Source: an uncultured Desulfovibrio sp.
GTDB taxonomy: Bacteria; Desulfobacterota; Desulfovibrionia; Desulfovibrionales; Desulfovibrionaceae
Assembly (NCBI GenBank): GCA_947176055.1
Contig: CAMWPE010000179.1
Coordinates: 1 to 5,071, forward strand
DNA: 5,071 bases
Direction: 5' to 3'
Shown one piece after another: positions 1 to 5,071 of the stretch. The translations under genes and the position numbers were made by a program. Within the stretch, counting starts at the first letter, position 1. Each line of letters starts with the position of its first letter. Under the pieces are notes generated by a model. That model made no database searches, had not been told where the DNA came from, and saw nothing but the letters and a program-made list of their open reading frames with translations.

Positions 1-1
1 A

Positions 2-130
2 CAGGTTTGGCGGTTATATGAGAGTGTCGTGAAAAGGTGGTTTATGGAGAAAGGAGCGGGAAAAGAATCGCAACCGGCGGAACGCGTCGCCCTTGCGGAA
101 GAGTACTGGCAAAGGCATCTTAATGGCTGA
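2..130 (+). CDS. C-terminal fragment of an unrecognised protein (5' end outside window)
   Basis: An open frame enters from the left edge and runs 42 codons to a TGA at 128-130. The visible tail is rich in aromatic and charged residues (it begins QVWRLYESVVKRW and ends EEYWQRHLNG) and looks helical and protein-like rather than random. It is the only plus-strand gene I can support; all other genes here read leftward. I do not recognise the family. If the repeats at 205-244 mark a transposon end, this would be the last gene inside that element, but the tail does not match the IstB C-termini I know, so a passenger or an unrelated gene is equally possible. The stop codon lies in a small hairpin (125-130 paired with 137-142) that has no following T-run. 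Calling it a gene rests only on the open frame and its composition. Confidence 0.5.
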   Translation, partial: QVWRLYESVVKRWFMEKGAGKESQPAERVALAEEYWQRHLNG

Positions 131-166
131 ATTTTATCAGCCGTAAATCCAGTCTAAAACTCTAAT

Positions 167-197
167 AAAAAAACGTGCCAAAGCGAAAATTTTGCAC
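167..197 (-). terminator. Probable rho-independent terminator for the leftward tRNA transcript
   Basis: Read on the minus strand, GTGC-AAA (197-191) pairs with TTT-GCAC (182-180 and 178-175, with C179 bulged) around an 8-nt loop. After one base comes a run of seven T (173-167). The stem is short and has a bulge, but the T-run is good. It lies about 160 nt beyond the end of tRNA-Gly(CCC). Read rightward there is no T-run, so it would not terminate the plus-strand gene ending at 130. Confidence 0.45.
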
Positions 198-204
198 AGG
201 CCCG

Positions 205-244
205 TTCTCATTTTCCGTGCGGGAGATTCTCATTTTTCATGCGG
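205..244. repeat. Two 18-bp imperfect direct repeats in 22-bp register
   Basis: TTCTCATTTTCCGTGCGG at 205-222 recurs as TTCTCATTTTTCATGCGG at 227-244, with 16 of 18 bases identical and start points 22 bp apart. A few bases further right the sequence reads TTCACA (246-251), so the other strand begins TGTGAA and runs into the repeats. Transposons of the IS21, Mu and Tn7 types end in TGT/ACA-like tips followed by several transposase-binding repeats of about this size. That match is my inference: no transposase gene and no second end are visible. Confidence 0.5.
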
Positions 245-276
245 CTTCACAGATATATTCGCGGGAAAGATTAAAT

Positions 277-299
277 AAAAAAATCAGCTTTAAAAGTTG
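277..299 (-). terminator. Weak terminator-like hairpin with T7 tract
   Basis: On the minus strand a short imperfect stem (CAACT against AGCTG, one mismatch, drawn from 299-285) is followed one base later by seven T (283-277). The stem is poor, so this is only a candidate 3' end for the tRNA transcript. It lies about 60 nt past tRNA-Gly(CCC) and upstream of the better candidate at 167-197. Confidence 0.25.
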
Positions 300-319
300 G
301 GATGTAGGCGGGGGATTTT

Positions 320-349
320 GGGGTTATAACCAAAATTGGCCATAACCCC
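320..349 (-). other. Stem-loop just after tRNA-Gly(CCC)
   Basis: GGGGTTAT (320-327) pairs perfectly with ATAACCCC (342-349), and an inner CCA/TGG pair (330-332 with 337-339) lies inside. It begins 10 nt beyond the CCA end of tRNA-Gly(CCC). No T-run follows on the minus strand (the next bases read AAAATCCCC), so it is not a standard intrinsic terminator. A barrier that fixes the 3' trimming point of the tRNA precursor, or an RNase III-type processing site, would fit the position. Confidence 0.55.
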
Positions 350-359
350 TTGAGGATAC

Positions 360-434
<75 letters not shown>

Positions 435-507
435 GCGCTGGCGAGACGGCTCGGACGCTAGAAAATAGCCCGCGCCATGGCGACTTTGTCGCGCATAGAC
501 GTCCGCG

Positions 508-551
508 AAATTATCTCAAGGCGAATTTGCGTCGCCGCTAAAAGATAATTT
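508..551 (-). other. Nested stem-loop in the spacer after the second tRNA-Gly(GCC)
   Basis: AAATTATCT (508-516) is the exact inverted complement of AGATAATTT (543-551). Inside it GGCGA (520-524) pairs with TCGCC (532-536) around a 7-nt loop. The structure lies 25 nt past the CCA end of the tRNA-Gly(GCC) at 577-651, in transcribed spacer if the array is one transcript. The minus strand beyond it reads CGCGGACG, with no T-tract, so processing or RNA stability is a likelier role than intrinsic termination. Confidence 0.5.
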
Positions 552-576
552 CAAACGCATCTTAATAAATATACGA

Positions 577-651
<75 letters not shown>

Positions 652-657
652 GCCTTC

Positions 658-731
658 TGGAGGCGACATCCAGACTCGAACTGGAGATAAAGGCTTTGCA
701 GGCCTCTGCCTTACCACTTGGCCATGTCGCC
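658..731 (-). tRNA. tRNA-Cys, anticodon GCA
   Basis: A 74-nt cloverleaf with encoded CCA (660-658). The acceptor is GGCGACA/TGTCGCC, the T-arm TCCAG/CTGGA around TTCGAGT, and the anticodon loop CTGCAAA gives GCA. The discriminator base is U73, a known identity element for cysteinyl-tRNA synthetase. It is followed after 6 nt by tRNA-Gly(GCC). Neighbouring Gly and Cys tRNA genes are a common bacterial arrangement (glyW-cysT in E. coli). The 125-nt gap upstream may hold a weak extra promoter. Confidence 0.97.
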
Positions 732-741
732 GCGTTTTCAA

Positions 742-771
742 AATATAAATCCCGGCGCGAGCCGCCAGGAA
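742..771 (-). promoter_or_regulatory. Possible weak promoter before tRNA-Cys
   Basis: On the minus strand TATATT (747-742) ends 10 nt before the tRNA-Cys 5' end, about the same placement as the -10 of the first tRNA-Gly. The matching -35 at an 18-bp spacing is only TTCCTG (771-766), a poor match to TTGACA. It could supply extra transcription of the Cys-Gly pair; the first promoter at 941-969 is far better. Confidence 0.25.
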
Positions 772-844
772 ATTATTTTGAAATATAATTAGCGCGCGGC
801 CGCCTATTAAATTCCCTAAAAGCAGATAAGGCTGGCTCGCGCCG
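753..844 (-). other. Long inverted repeat in the spacer between tRNA-Gly(GCC) and tRNA-Cys
   Basis: An 11-bp sequence at 753-763 (CGGCGCGAGCC) is the exact inverted complement of 834-844, and the next pair inward is G-T. The enclosed 70 nt contain a second, AT-rich inverted repeat (AATTAT 771-776 with ATAATT 785-790) and the palindrome GCGGCCGC at 796-803. The spacer transcript could close on itself 12 nt past the CCA end of the first tRNA-Gly. No protein gene is visible in this stretch. Confidence 0.4.
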
Positions 845-856
845 TTTGCAAAATTC

Positions 857-931
<75 letters not shown>

Positions 932-940
932 GACGCAATC

Positions 941-969
941 AATATATGTTGAGCTTCCGCCCCTGTCAA
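941..969 (-). promoter_or_regulatory. Strong sigma70-type promoter of the tRNA array
   Basis: On the minus strand a perfect -35 TTGACA (969-964) and a -10 TATATT (946-941, 5 of 6 to consensus) are separated by exactly 17 nt. Only 9 nt, GATTGCGTC, lie between the -10 and base 1 of tRNA-Gly(GCC), so transcription would start within a few bases of the mature 5' end. The promoter sits in the 59-nt gap after the ferredoxin gene, which shows the tRNAs do not depend on readthrough from it. Confidence 0.88.
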
Positions 970-990
970 GCGCGAGACAACATTTTTATT

Positions 991-1644
991 TTAAATCTGG
1001 ACGATAATTGTTTCGGGCTTGAGTTTCGATCCCGCCTTTTCAATAGCCAGATTCGCGATTCTCTCCAGTCCTCCGCAACAGGGCACGCTCATTCGCAGGA
1101 TGGTAAGAGATTTTATCTCGTTGTTTTCGAGAATCGCCGCTAATCTGTCAACGAGCCTGCCCGCGTCCTCCAGTTTTGGACAGGCGATAATCGGGATTTT
1201 GCCCTGGAGAACATCCTGGACATTGGGCAGGGCGAATGCGGAGCAATGGGCCGCGAGGACGATGTCGGCGTTCCTCAGGTACCCCGCGTTTGGCTGAACG
1301 AGTGCTAATTGCAAAGGCCAGCTTCGCAGATTCCCGTCGAGTTTTTTGCCTTGCGCCGGTTTCGCTCCAGCCATAGGCAAAATCTTCGTCCCCGCCGCTT
1401 TTTTCTCTTCTTTAGCTTTCGCGGCTAACGCGGCTATTTCATCGAACGGCGGCGCTTCTTTCATTTCCAGGCGCAGGGCGCCGCGGGGGCAATTCAGACA
1501 GGCGCCCAGCCCGTCGCAATAGACCTCGCTGACCAGCTTCGCCTTGCCGTCGACAATTTTCAGCGCGCCCTCCGCGCAGTCGAGGATGCACTGGCCGCAT
1601 CCGTCGCATTTTTCTTCGTCAATTTCAATTATCGGTCTTAACAT
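991..1644 (-). CDS. 4Fe-4S ferredoxin-type protein with cysteine-rich C-terminal domain
   Basis: A 217-residue soluble iron-sulfur protein, probably an electron carrier or subunit in anaerobic metabolism. The N-terminus (IIEIDEEKC) is typical of this family. The first cluster motif is complete: C13-x2-C16-x2-C19-x3-C23. The second, at 43-53, reads CDGLGACLNCP, with C43, C49 and C52. Relatives I recall have CLGxCP, so one residue seems missing before the last cysteine. A charged linker (about 60-105) leads to a C-terminal domain opening LRSWPLQLALV and carrying C134, CP at 155-156 and VPCCGG with C189 and C190, which might bind a further metal. The GCPGS-like linker motif I recall from relatives is not seen. 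The gene is 29 nt downstream of the RdgC-like gene. No clear Shine-Dalgarno is visible, but the ATG fits the family's N-terminus. The exact partner or reaction cannot be told from sequence. Confidence 0.88.
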   Translation of the reverse strand: MLRPIIEIDEEKCDGCGQCILDCAEGALKIVDGKAKLVSEVYCDGLGACLNCPRGALRLEMKEAPPFDEIAALAAKAKEEKKAAGTKILPMAGAKPAQGKKLDGNLRSWPLQLALVQPNAGYLRNADIVLAAHCSAFALPNVQDVLQGKIPIIACPKLEDAGRLVDRLAAILENNEIKSLTILRMSVPCCGGLERIANLAIEKAGSKLKPETIIVQI

Positions 1645-1648
1645 TATA

Positions 1649-1667
1649 AATAAGAATCCGGCTTATT
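1649..1667 (-). other. Small hairpin between the RdgC-like and ferredoxin genes
   Basis: AATAAG (1649-1654) pairs with CTTATT (1662-1667) around a 7-nt loop. It occupies most of the 29-nt gap and ends 4 nt before the ferredoxin ATG, where a ribosome site would be expected. The loop on the minus strand holds CCGGATT, whose GGA is the only purine-rich element nearby. It could lower translation of the ferredoxin or be incidental. Confidence 0.35.
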
Positions 1668-1673
1668 CCGCGA

Positions 1674-2555
1674 TTAGGCGCGGGTCAGAGTTTCGATAAT
1701 GGCGTCGACTTTCGCGCATATGTCGGCGTTAATCAGAAAAGTCGCTTCCTCGTCCGCGCCTTTTTCGGGCTTTGGCAATTTTAATTTGGAGACTTTGAGA
1801 TCGTCCGCGAGGGTGAAAGTAATCTCTTCCTCCCCGCGAGTAGCGATTAGACCCATTTTCGATATGTTCATGCCCTGGTTGAGAGCGCGAGACACGGCCT
1901 CGCTATTATTTTCGGCGGTCACGGCGCTCTTTTCCTCGAGACCCATGGAGACAAGACGGGCGCTGCCCAGCGGCTGGACGGAAAATTCGCCCGCCGCAGC
2001 GCCGTCCTCGGCCTGAATTTTCGCGAACAGGGATGCCATATCCACTTCGGAGGCGAGAAACTGGCCTTGGCCTTTAATAATTTGATCAAAATTCTTCAAA
2101 ATTCTTTCCAGCAGATTTTCTGACTGGGAAGCGATAAAGAGCCGCCCTTTTTCGGCGTCCCAGATACAATCGGTGAGCGAAGGAATGAACTCCGCCTGCG
2201 CCAACAGATTGGCCTCGATAGCTTCTTTCATTTCCTTTTTGCGTTTGCCGCCAACCTTTCCGCCCGCGAGCTCTTCGGCCCGGATTTTTTCCTTAAGTTG
2301 CAACCGGACGACGGCCTGGGCTATCTTTCGCGAATCCTGTCGCCAGGAAAAGCCGGAGAAGCGCGAATCGCACTGCGCCAGGAAGAAATTCTCCGTATCC
2401 AGCAGCTCTCCCAATCCCGTCCAGCCGTATTTTAAGCCATCCGGATCGACCGCGTCCCGGAAAGCGCCCTTGCGAAGGGCCTCTACGTCAAGGGGAGCGG
2501 GCTGGTCATAAGCGAAAATGGTCAGAGAAACATTGGAACTCATAAAACCGGCCAT
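1674..2555 (-). CDS. rdgC: RdgC-like recombination-associated DNA-binding protein
   Basis: RdgC of E. coli and Pseudomonas is a ring-shaped dimer that binds duplex DNA without sequence specificity and restrains RecA-driven strand exchange. From the chosen start this protein is 293 residues, against 303 in E. coli. Matching features in order are a GW turn at 44-45, the helix VVRLQLKEKIRAEEL at about 82-96, a basic stretch KVGGKRKKEMKEAI at 100-113 aligned with the lysine-rich helix of E. coli RdgC, then DCIWDAEKGRLFIAS at 129-143, aligned with its MMWIDTVNGLIMVD strand pair. The opening MAGFMSSNVSLT resembles Desulfovibrio-type homologues. An upstream ATG at 2600 would add 15 residues, but it has no Shine-Dalgarno and follows the previous stop by 3 nt; the ATG at 2555 has GGAGG four bases upstream and fits the family. 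Similarity is remote, so the function is inferred from the family. Confidence 0.75.
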   Translation of the reverse strand: MAGFMSSNVSLTIFAYDQPAPLDVEALRKGAFRDAVDPDGLKYGWTGLGELLDTENFFLAQCDSRFSGFSWRQDSRKIAQAVVRLQLKEKIRAEELAGGKVGGKRKKEMKEAIEANLLAQAEFIPSLTDCIWDAEKGRLFIASQSENLLERILKNFDQIIKGQGQFLASEVDMASLFAKIQAEDGAAAGEFSVQPLGSARLVSMGLEEKSAVTAENNSEAVSRALNQGMNISKMGLIATRGEEEITFTLADDLKVSKLKLPKPEKGADEEATFLINADICAKVDAIIETLTRA

Positions 2556-2559
2556 ATAT

Positions 2560-2564
2560 CCTCC
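2560..2564 (-). promoter_or_regulatory. Shine-Dalgarno that decides the rdgC start
   Basis: GGAGG on the minus strand, four bases before the ATG at 2555-2553. The alternative ATG at 2600 has no such site, so this favours the shorter protein. The spacing is a little short but workable. Confidence 0.65.
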
Positions 2565-2603
2565 AGAATCCGGAAATAGCTGGAAATCGCGGACAGTCAT
2601 CCG

Positions 2604-3569
2604 TCAACGCGCTATCACAAAGACGCCGATCGCGATGATCATGCTCGCCAAACGCAATGTTTGATTGGCCGCGACCACGCGCAAAGCGAGCCGGGGCGAG
2701 AAAAAACCGGCGTAAGCGGGCAACTGGTGCCGTATCGCGCGAATGGGAGCAGCCAGGGCGCTTCCTATCAGCATGGCCAGAACGATATCGTCAGCCCCGA
2801 CGCCGGCTGTGTCCAGCAAAGCCGCGGCCGCGCCCAACGTCGCGCCCATCTCGGCAAGCAGTTGCAAGGCGATTATACTGATCGTTCGCGGATTGACAAG
2901 ATCTCCCAGATAAAGCCTGTCCGCGAGAAAACGCTCCATATATTCGAACGCTCCCCACTGGCCCAGAAAAAGGATTAAGAAATAAAAAGGGACGGTAAAG
3001 CCGATCAATTTTGGCAATCTATTCAGAAAGCGATCCAGAGCCTTGCGCCAGGGATTTCGAGGGGCGGAAGACCTCCGTTCCTCGTCAAGTTTCTTACCGC
3101 TCCCGGCCGGAGGAGCCAGGATGAAACGGCCAATGAGGATCGAGGCGAAAAGCCGGAAAAAGGCGGCTAACATGGAAATGGCCGCGTAAATAAAAGCCGC
3201 GAAGCCCAGAACCGGCCATAAAAGCAGGAATACGGAGGGCAGATGAACGAGAAAAGCGGGCAAACTATTAAAAAGATTGGCGACGATCAGTTCGCGACCG
3301 GAAATTTTTCCGGAGTCGTAATTTTCCGCCAGGATACCATTGGCCGCGTGCGGGGAGACAAAGGCCAGGGAAAAAGACGCCGCGCAGGGAGCTTTTAAAT
3401 GAGCCAGCCTGGCCAATGGCATAGCTAGAATGGCTAGCCTATCCGTCCATTTGAAAGTTTCCAGCAAGGCGCCCAGAAAAAGACCGGCCGACATACCCAG
3501 GAGCAAACGGAGCAAGGGCTGGAAGACGCGAAGCCAGAGCAGGGAAAAATCGCCGTCAAATAAGTTCAA
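2604..3569 (-). CDS. Integral membrane protein with two Gate (nucleoside recognition)-type halves
   Basis: A very hydrophobic 321-residue inner-membrane protein of the Gate/nucleoside-recognition type, the fold also found in FeoB pores and the sporulation proteins SpmA/SpmB. Its substrate is unknown. Likely membrane segments lie near residues 17-36, 93-120, 121-148, 187-205, 229-252, 260-280 and 303-320. Two half-domains are visible. The first has SFSLAFVSPHAANGILAENY and ELIVANLFNSLPAFLVH (65-110); the second has ALQLLAEMGATLGAAAALL, then DIVLAMLIGSALAAPIRAIRHQLP (about 234-284). A charged loop, KKLDEERRSSAPRNPWRK, joins them at 159-176. The start is a TTG with no clear Shine-Dalgarno. It is the most upstream initiator before an in-frame TAA, and the next ATG (residue 26) would cut into the first helix. 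The gene lies 57 nt after the receiver-TPR gene and just before rdgC. The family call is moderately sure; transport of a nucleoside is not shown. Confidence 0.72.
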   Translation of the reverse strand: MNLFDGDFSLLWLRVFQPLLRLLLGMSAGLFLGALLETFKWTDRLAILAMPLARLAHLKAPCAASFSLAFVSPHAANGILAENYDSGKISGRELIVANLFNSLPAFLVHLPSVFLLLWPVLGFAAFIYAAISMLAAFFRLFASILIGRFILAPPAGSGKKLDEERRSSAPRNPWRKALDRFLNRLPKLIGFTVPFYFLILFLGQWGAFEYMERFLADRLYLGDLVNPRTISIIALQLLAEMGATLGAAAALLDTAGVGADDIVLAMLIGSALAAPIRAIRHQLPAYAGFFSPRLALRVVAANQTLRLASMIIAIGVFVIAR

Positions 3570-3580
3570 TAGCCAAAACC

Positions 3581-3619
3581 GCGCGTCGCGTGTTTACGCG
3601 ATTTAAACGGCGCGTCGCC
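3581..3619 (-). repeat. GC-rich direct repeat and hairpins between the TPR and membrane-protein genes
   Basis: GCGCGTCGC occurs at 3581-3589 and again at 3610-3618. Between the copies, TCGCGT (3586-3591) pairs with ACGCGA (3596-3601) around a 4-nt loop, and GGCG/CGCC (3609-3612 with 3616-3619) forms a second small hairpin. On the minus strand a TTTT follows only after a GC-rich gap. It may act as an attenuator or mRNA-processing element within the operon; intrinsic termination looks weak. Confidence 0.4.
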
Positions 3620-3626
3620 GCGGGCT

Positions 3627-5003
3627 TTACGCGTTCGCTTCGGCGACCAGTTGCGCCAGCAAATCCTTCGCCTGCTGAAAATCGGGATTTAATTCCAGCG
3701 CGATTTTCAGGCAACCCTGCGCCTTGTCTTTGGTAATGCCGCCAGCGAATACCCGGCCCATATTATAGGCGATATTGGCGGAAGTATTGGGGAGCGAGGG
3801 ATTCAGGGAAAAGGCCTTGAGCATGGAGCGAACGGCTGTCTCCTTGTCCTTGTGCTCATAGTAGGCCATCGCCATGTTATAATACAATTCGGAGGAGTTG
3901 GGCGCGATCTTCAGGGCGCGCTGATATTCCTTAATGGCTTCGAAGGGTTTGCCCTGACGGCGCAACGAGATGCCCAGCTGGTTAAATGTCGAAAGATCAT
4001 CGATAGTCAGATCGTCGCCTTTGAGATCGAGGGATTTGCGGAGATATTTTTCGGCCTGGGCAGGATCCGTTTCCTGCAGGGACATGGCGATCTTTTCTGC
4101 GACGGCGGCGACTTGTTGCATGGCGTCTTTATAAGTGCGGGTCATGGCGCCATCGAAGAGTTCCTTGGCCGCGTCGGTGTTGCCCCTTGCCATCTGCAAT
4201 TCGGCCATCTCCATTTTGCGCTGGCTATTAAGGGGCGAAAGCTCGTCGAGACGCTTGAGATACTCGTATTGCATATCCGGATTATTTTTTTCCTTGGCCA
4301 GATCCGCAAGCTTTTGCAAAGGCTCCATATAATTTTCGGATTGTTTTGTCGCCCTTTCGTAAGCGGCCTGCGCCTTGTCCTGATCTCCGGCCAATCGCAG
4401 GGCGTCGCCCATGACAACATATCCCGCCGCGCTGTCGGGCTTTACCTCGAGCACCTTTTTGGTAATTTTTAACGCGTCCAGACCGACGTTGCGGACGATG
4501 AAAGTCCGCGCCTTGTCCAGCAACTGTTTGATGGGACTCGGCGGTTTGAGGGACGCGGCCATCTTCTCTATGAGATCGACGCTGCTTATGGGCTTGACGA
4601 TAATATTGTCCACGCCGGCCTCATGCAGGAGCATCAAGCGGCCTTTGTCAGCGTTGCTGGTCATGGCGATTATCCGGAGCTCGGGGAAACTTTCGCGAAA
4701 CTGCTTGATCATGAAATTGGTGTCGCCAGTTCCGCTTAATGTCCGTTCAATAAATAATGTCGGCGCCCGACCCGCGGCAAAGTCGTCGGTGATGACTTTT
4801 AAAACTTTTGTAGGATCAGGATATAGATCCATCAGCCCTTGTTTGTTCAAAGCCAGACTTTTGACGGTCGAGCGCAAAAGGGCAAGAAATGTCTGATCGT
4901 CGGTGACGCATATGAAATGGCCGTTCATTTTTGTAAAATATTCGCGAACAACGGCCTGATGTTTGCCCTGAACCTGCTTTTTCTGAAAATCGGCGAATGC
5001 CAT
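3627..5003 (-). CDS. Degenerate response-regulator receiver domain fused to a TPR array
   Basis: A 458-residue soluble protein. Residues 29-150 form a receiver (CheY-like) domain: beta-1 with the acid pair D35/D36, conserved T115 in IIAMT, and K137-P138 in IIVKP. At the phosphorylation position, however, the strand reads TLFIER with Glu86 where Asp is expected, so normal Asp phosphorylation looks unlikely and the domain may stay in one state. The rest, from about 158 to the end, is helical repeat. Clear TPRs lie at 335-369, 370-405 and 406-441, with typical ends such as LKIAPN and LELNPD; more diverged ones fill 158-330. No DNA-binding output domain, signal peptide or membrane segment is seen, so it probably works through protein contacts. 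I recall similar receiver-TPR proteins in Desulfovibrio. The ATG has GGAG at 5013-5010, six bases upstream. It is the first gene of the leftward cluster in this window. Confidence 0.9.
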   Translation of the reverse strand: MAFADFQKKQVQGKHQAVVREYFTKMNGHFICVTDDQTFLALLRSTVKSLALNKQGLMDLYPDPTKVLKVITDDFAAGRAPTLFIERTLSGTGDTNFMIKQFRESFPELRIIAMTSNADKGRLMLLHEAGVDNIIVKPISSVDLIEKMAASLKPPSPIKQLLDKARTFIVRNVGLDALKITKKVLEVKPDSAAGYVVMGDALRLAGDQDKAQAAYERATKQSENYMEPLQKLADLAKEKNNPDMQYEYLKRLDELSPLNSQRKMEMAELQMARGNTDAAKELFDGAMTRTYKDAMQQVAAVAEKIAMSLQETDPAQAEKYLRKSLDLKGDDLTIDDLSTFNQLGISLRRQGKPFEAIKEYQRALKIAPNSSELYYNMAMAYYEHKDKETAVRSMLKAFSLNPSLPNTSANIAYNMGRVFAGGITKDKAQGCLKIALELNPDFQQAKDLLAQLVAEANA

Positions 5004-5036
5004 GCTATTCTCCGTCGAGCCGCTTGCTGGAACGTT

Positions 5037-5057
5037 AAAAGCCGGAAGATCCGGCTT
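5037..5057 (-). terminator. Terminator-like hairpin upstream of the receiver-TPR gene
   Basis: AAGCCGGA and TCCGGCTT (5039-5046 with 5050-5057) form an 8-bp stem with a 3-nt loop. On the minus strand it runs straight into TTTT (5040-5037), two of which belong to the stem, and then AACG. This could end a gene lying to the right of the window. Alternatively, since TATATT at 5068-5063 could be a -10 box, the hairpin could sit in the leader of the receiver-TPR transcript. The T-run is short. Confidence 0.5.
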
Positions 5058-5071
5058 CTGGTAATATAACC

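Noticed and set aside
205..244. CRISPR array
   Set aside because: Only two imperfect units with a 4-nt gap between them, so there are no spacers.
320..349. Intrinsic terminator for the tRNA array
   Set aside because: The stem is good but no T-run follows it on the minus strand; 167-197 is the better candidate.
2173..2511. Plus-strand frame of 112 codons, and a similar one at 1699-2016
   Set aside because: Both are antisense to the RdgC-like gene, rich in Ser, Arg and Pro as expected from a complement of GC-rich coding sequence.
2556..2600. N-terminal extension of the RdgC-like protein from the ATG at 2600
   Set aside because: No Shine-Dalgarno precedes it and the 15 added residues do not look like the family's start; the ATG at 2555 has GGAGG.
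3852..4472. Long plus-strand frame of 206 codons
   Set aside because: It is antisense to the TPR region of a well-supported gene and has no recognisable domain; regular repeat codon use explains its length.
4411..4896. Plus-strand frame of 161 codons
   Set aside because: Antisense to the receiver domain of the same gene, with no ribosome site or domain.

Overview
The window looks like chromosomal DNA of an anaerobic bacterium, most likely a Desulfobacterota (old Deltaproteobacteria) lineage. This rests on recalled family resemblance, not a search. The RdgC-like protein starts with the 'GFMS' type of N-terminus I associate with Desulfovibrio-type homologues. The receiver-TPR protein and the cysteine-rich ferredoxin also resemble proteins of sulfate-reducing lineages. 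Coding DNA is GC-rich and the spacers are AT-rich.

Layout: almost everything is on the minus strand, so it reads from right to left. From the right edge come a degenerate receiver-TPR protein (5003-3627), a Gate/nucleoside-recognition-type membrane protein (3569-2604), an RdgC-like DNA-binding protein (2555-1674) and a 4Fe-4S ferredoxin-type protein (1644-991). Gaps of 57, 48 and 29 nt and a shared strand suggest one transcription unit, although the 57-nt gap holds GC-rich hairpins. A tRNA array follows: Gly(GCC), Cys(GCA), Gly(GCC), Gly(CCC), all with encoded CCA. It has its own near-consensus sigma70 promoter at 941-969 (TTGACA, 17 nt, TATATT). The two Gly(GCC) genes are identical.

The first 250 bases differ in character. 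They hold the C-terminal 42 codons of an unrecognised plus-strand protein, a probable terminator for the leftward tRNA transcript, and two 18-bp imperfect direct repeats in 22-bp register, which could be the end of an IS21/Mu/Tn7-type element.

Functionally, the four protein genes do not form an obvious known pathway. Protein scaffolding or signalling (receiver-TPR), membrane transport, recombination control and electron transfer sit together. Points worth a second look are the Asp-to-Glu change at the receiver phosphorylation position, the compressed second cysteine motif of the ferredoxin, the inverted-repeat structure just downstream of each of the three tRNA-Gly genes, and the repeats at the left edge. 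I see no clear evidence of a wholly new system.
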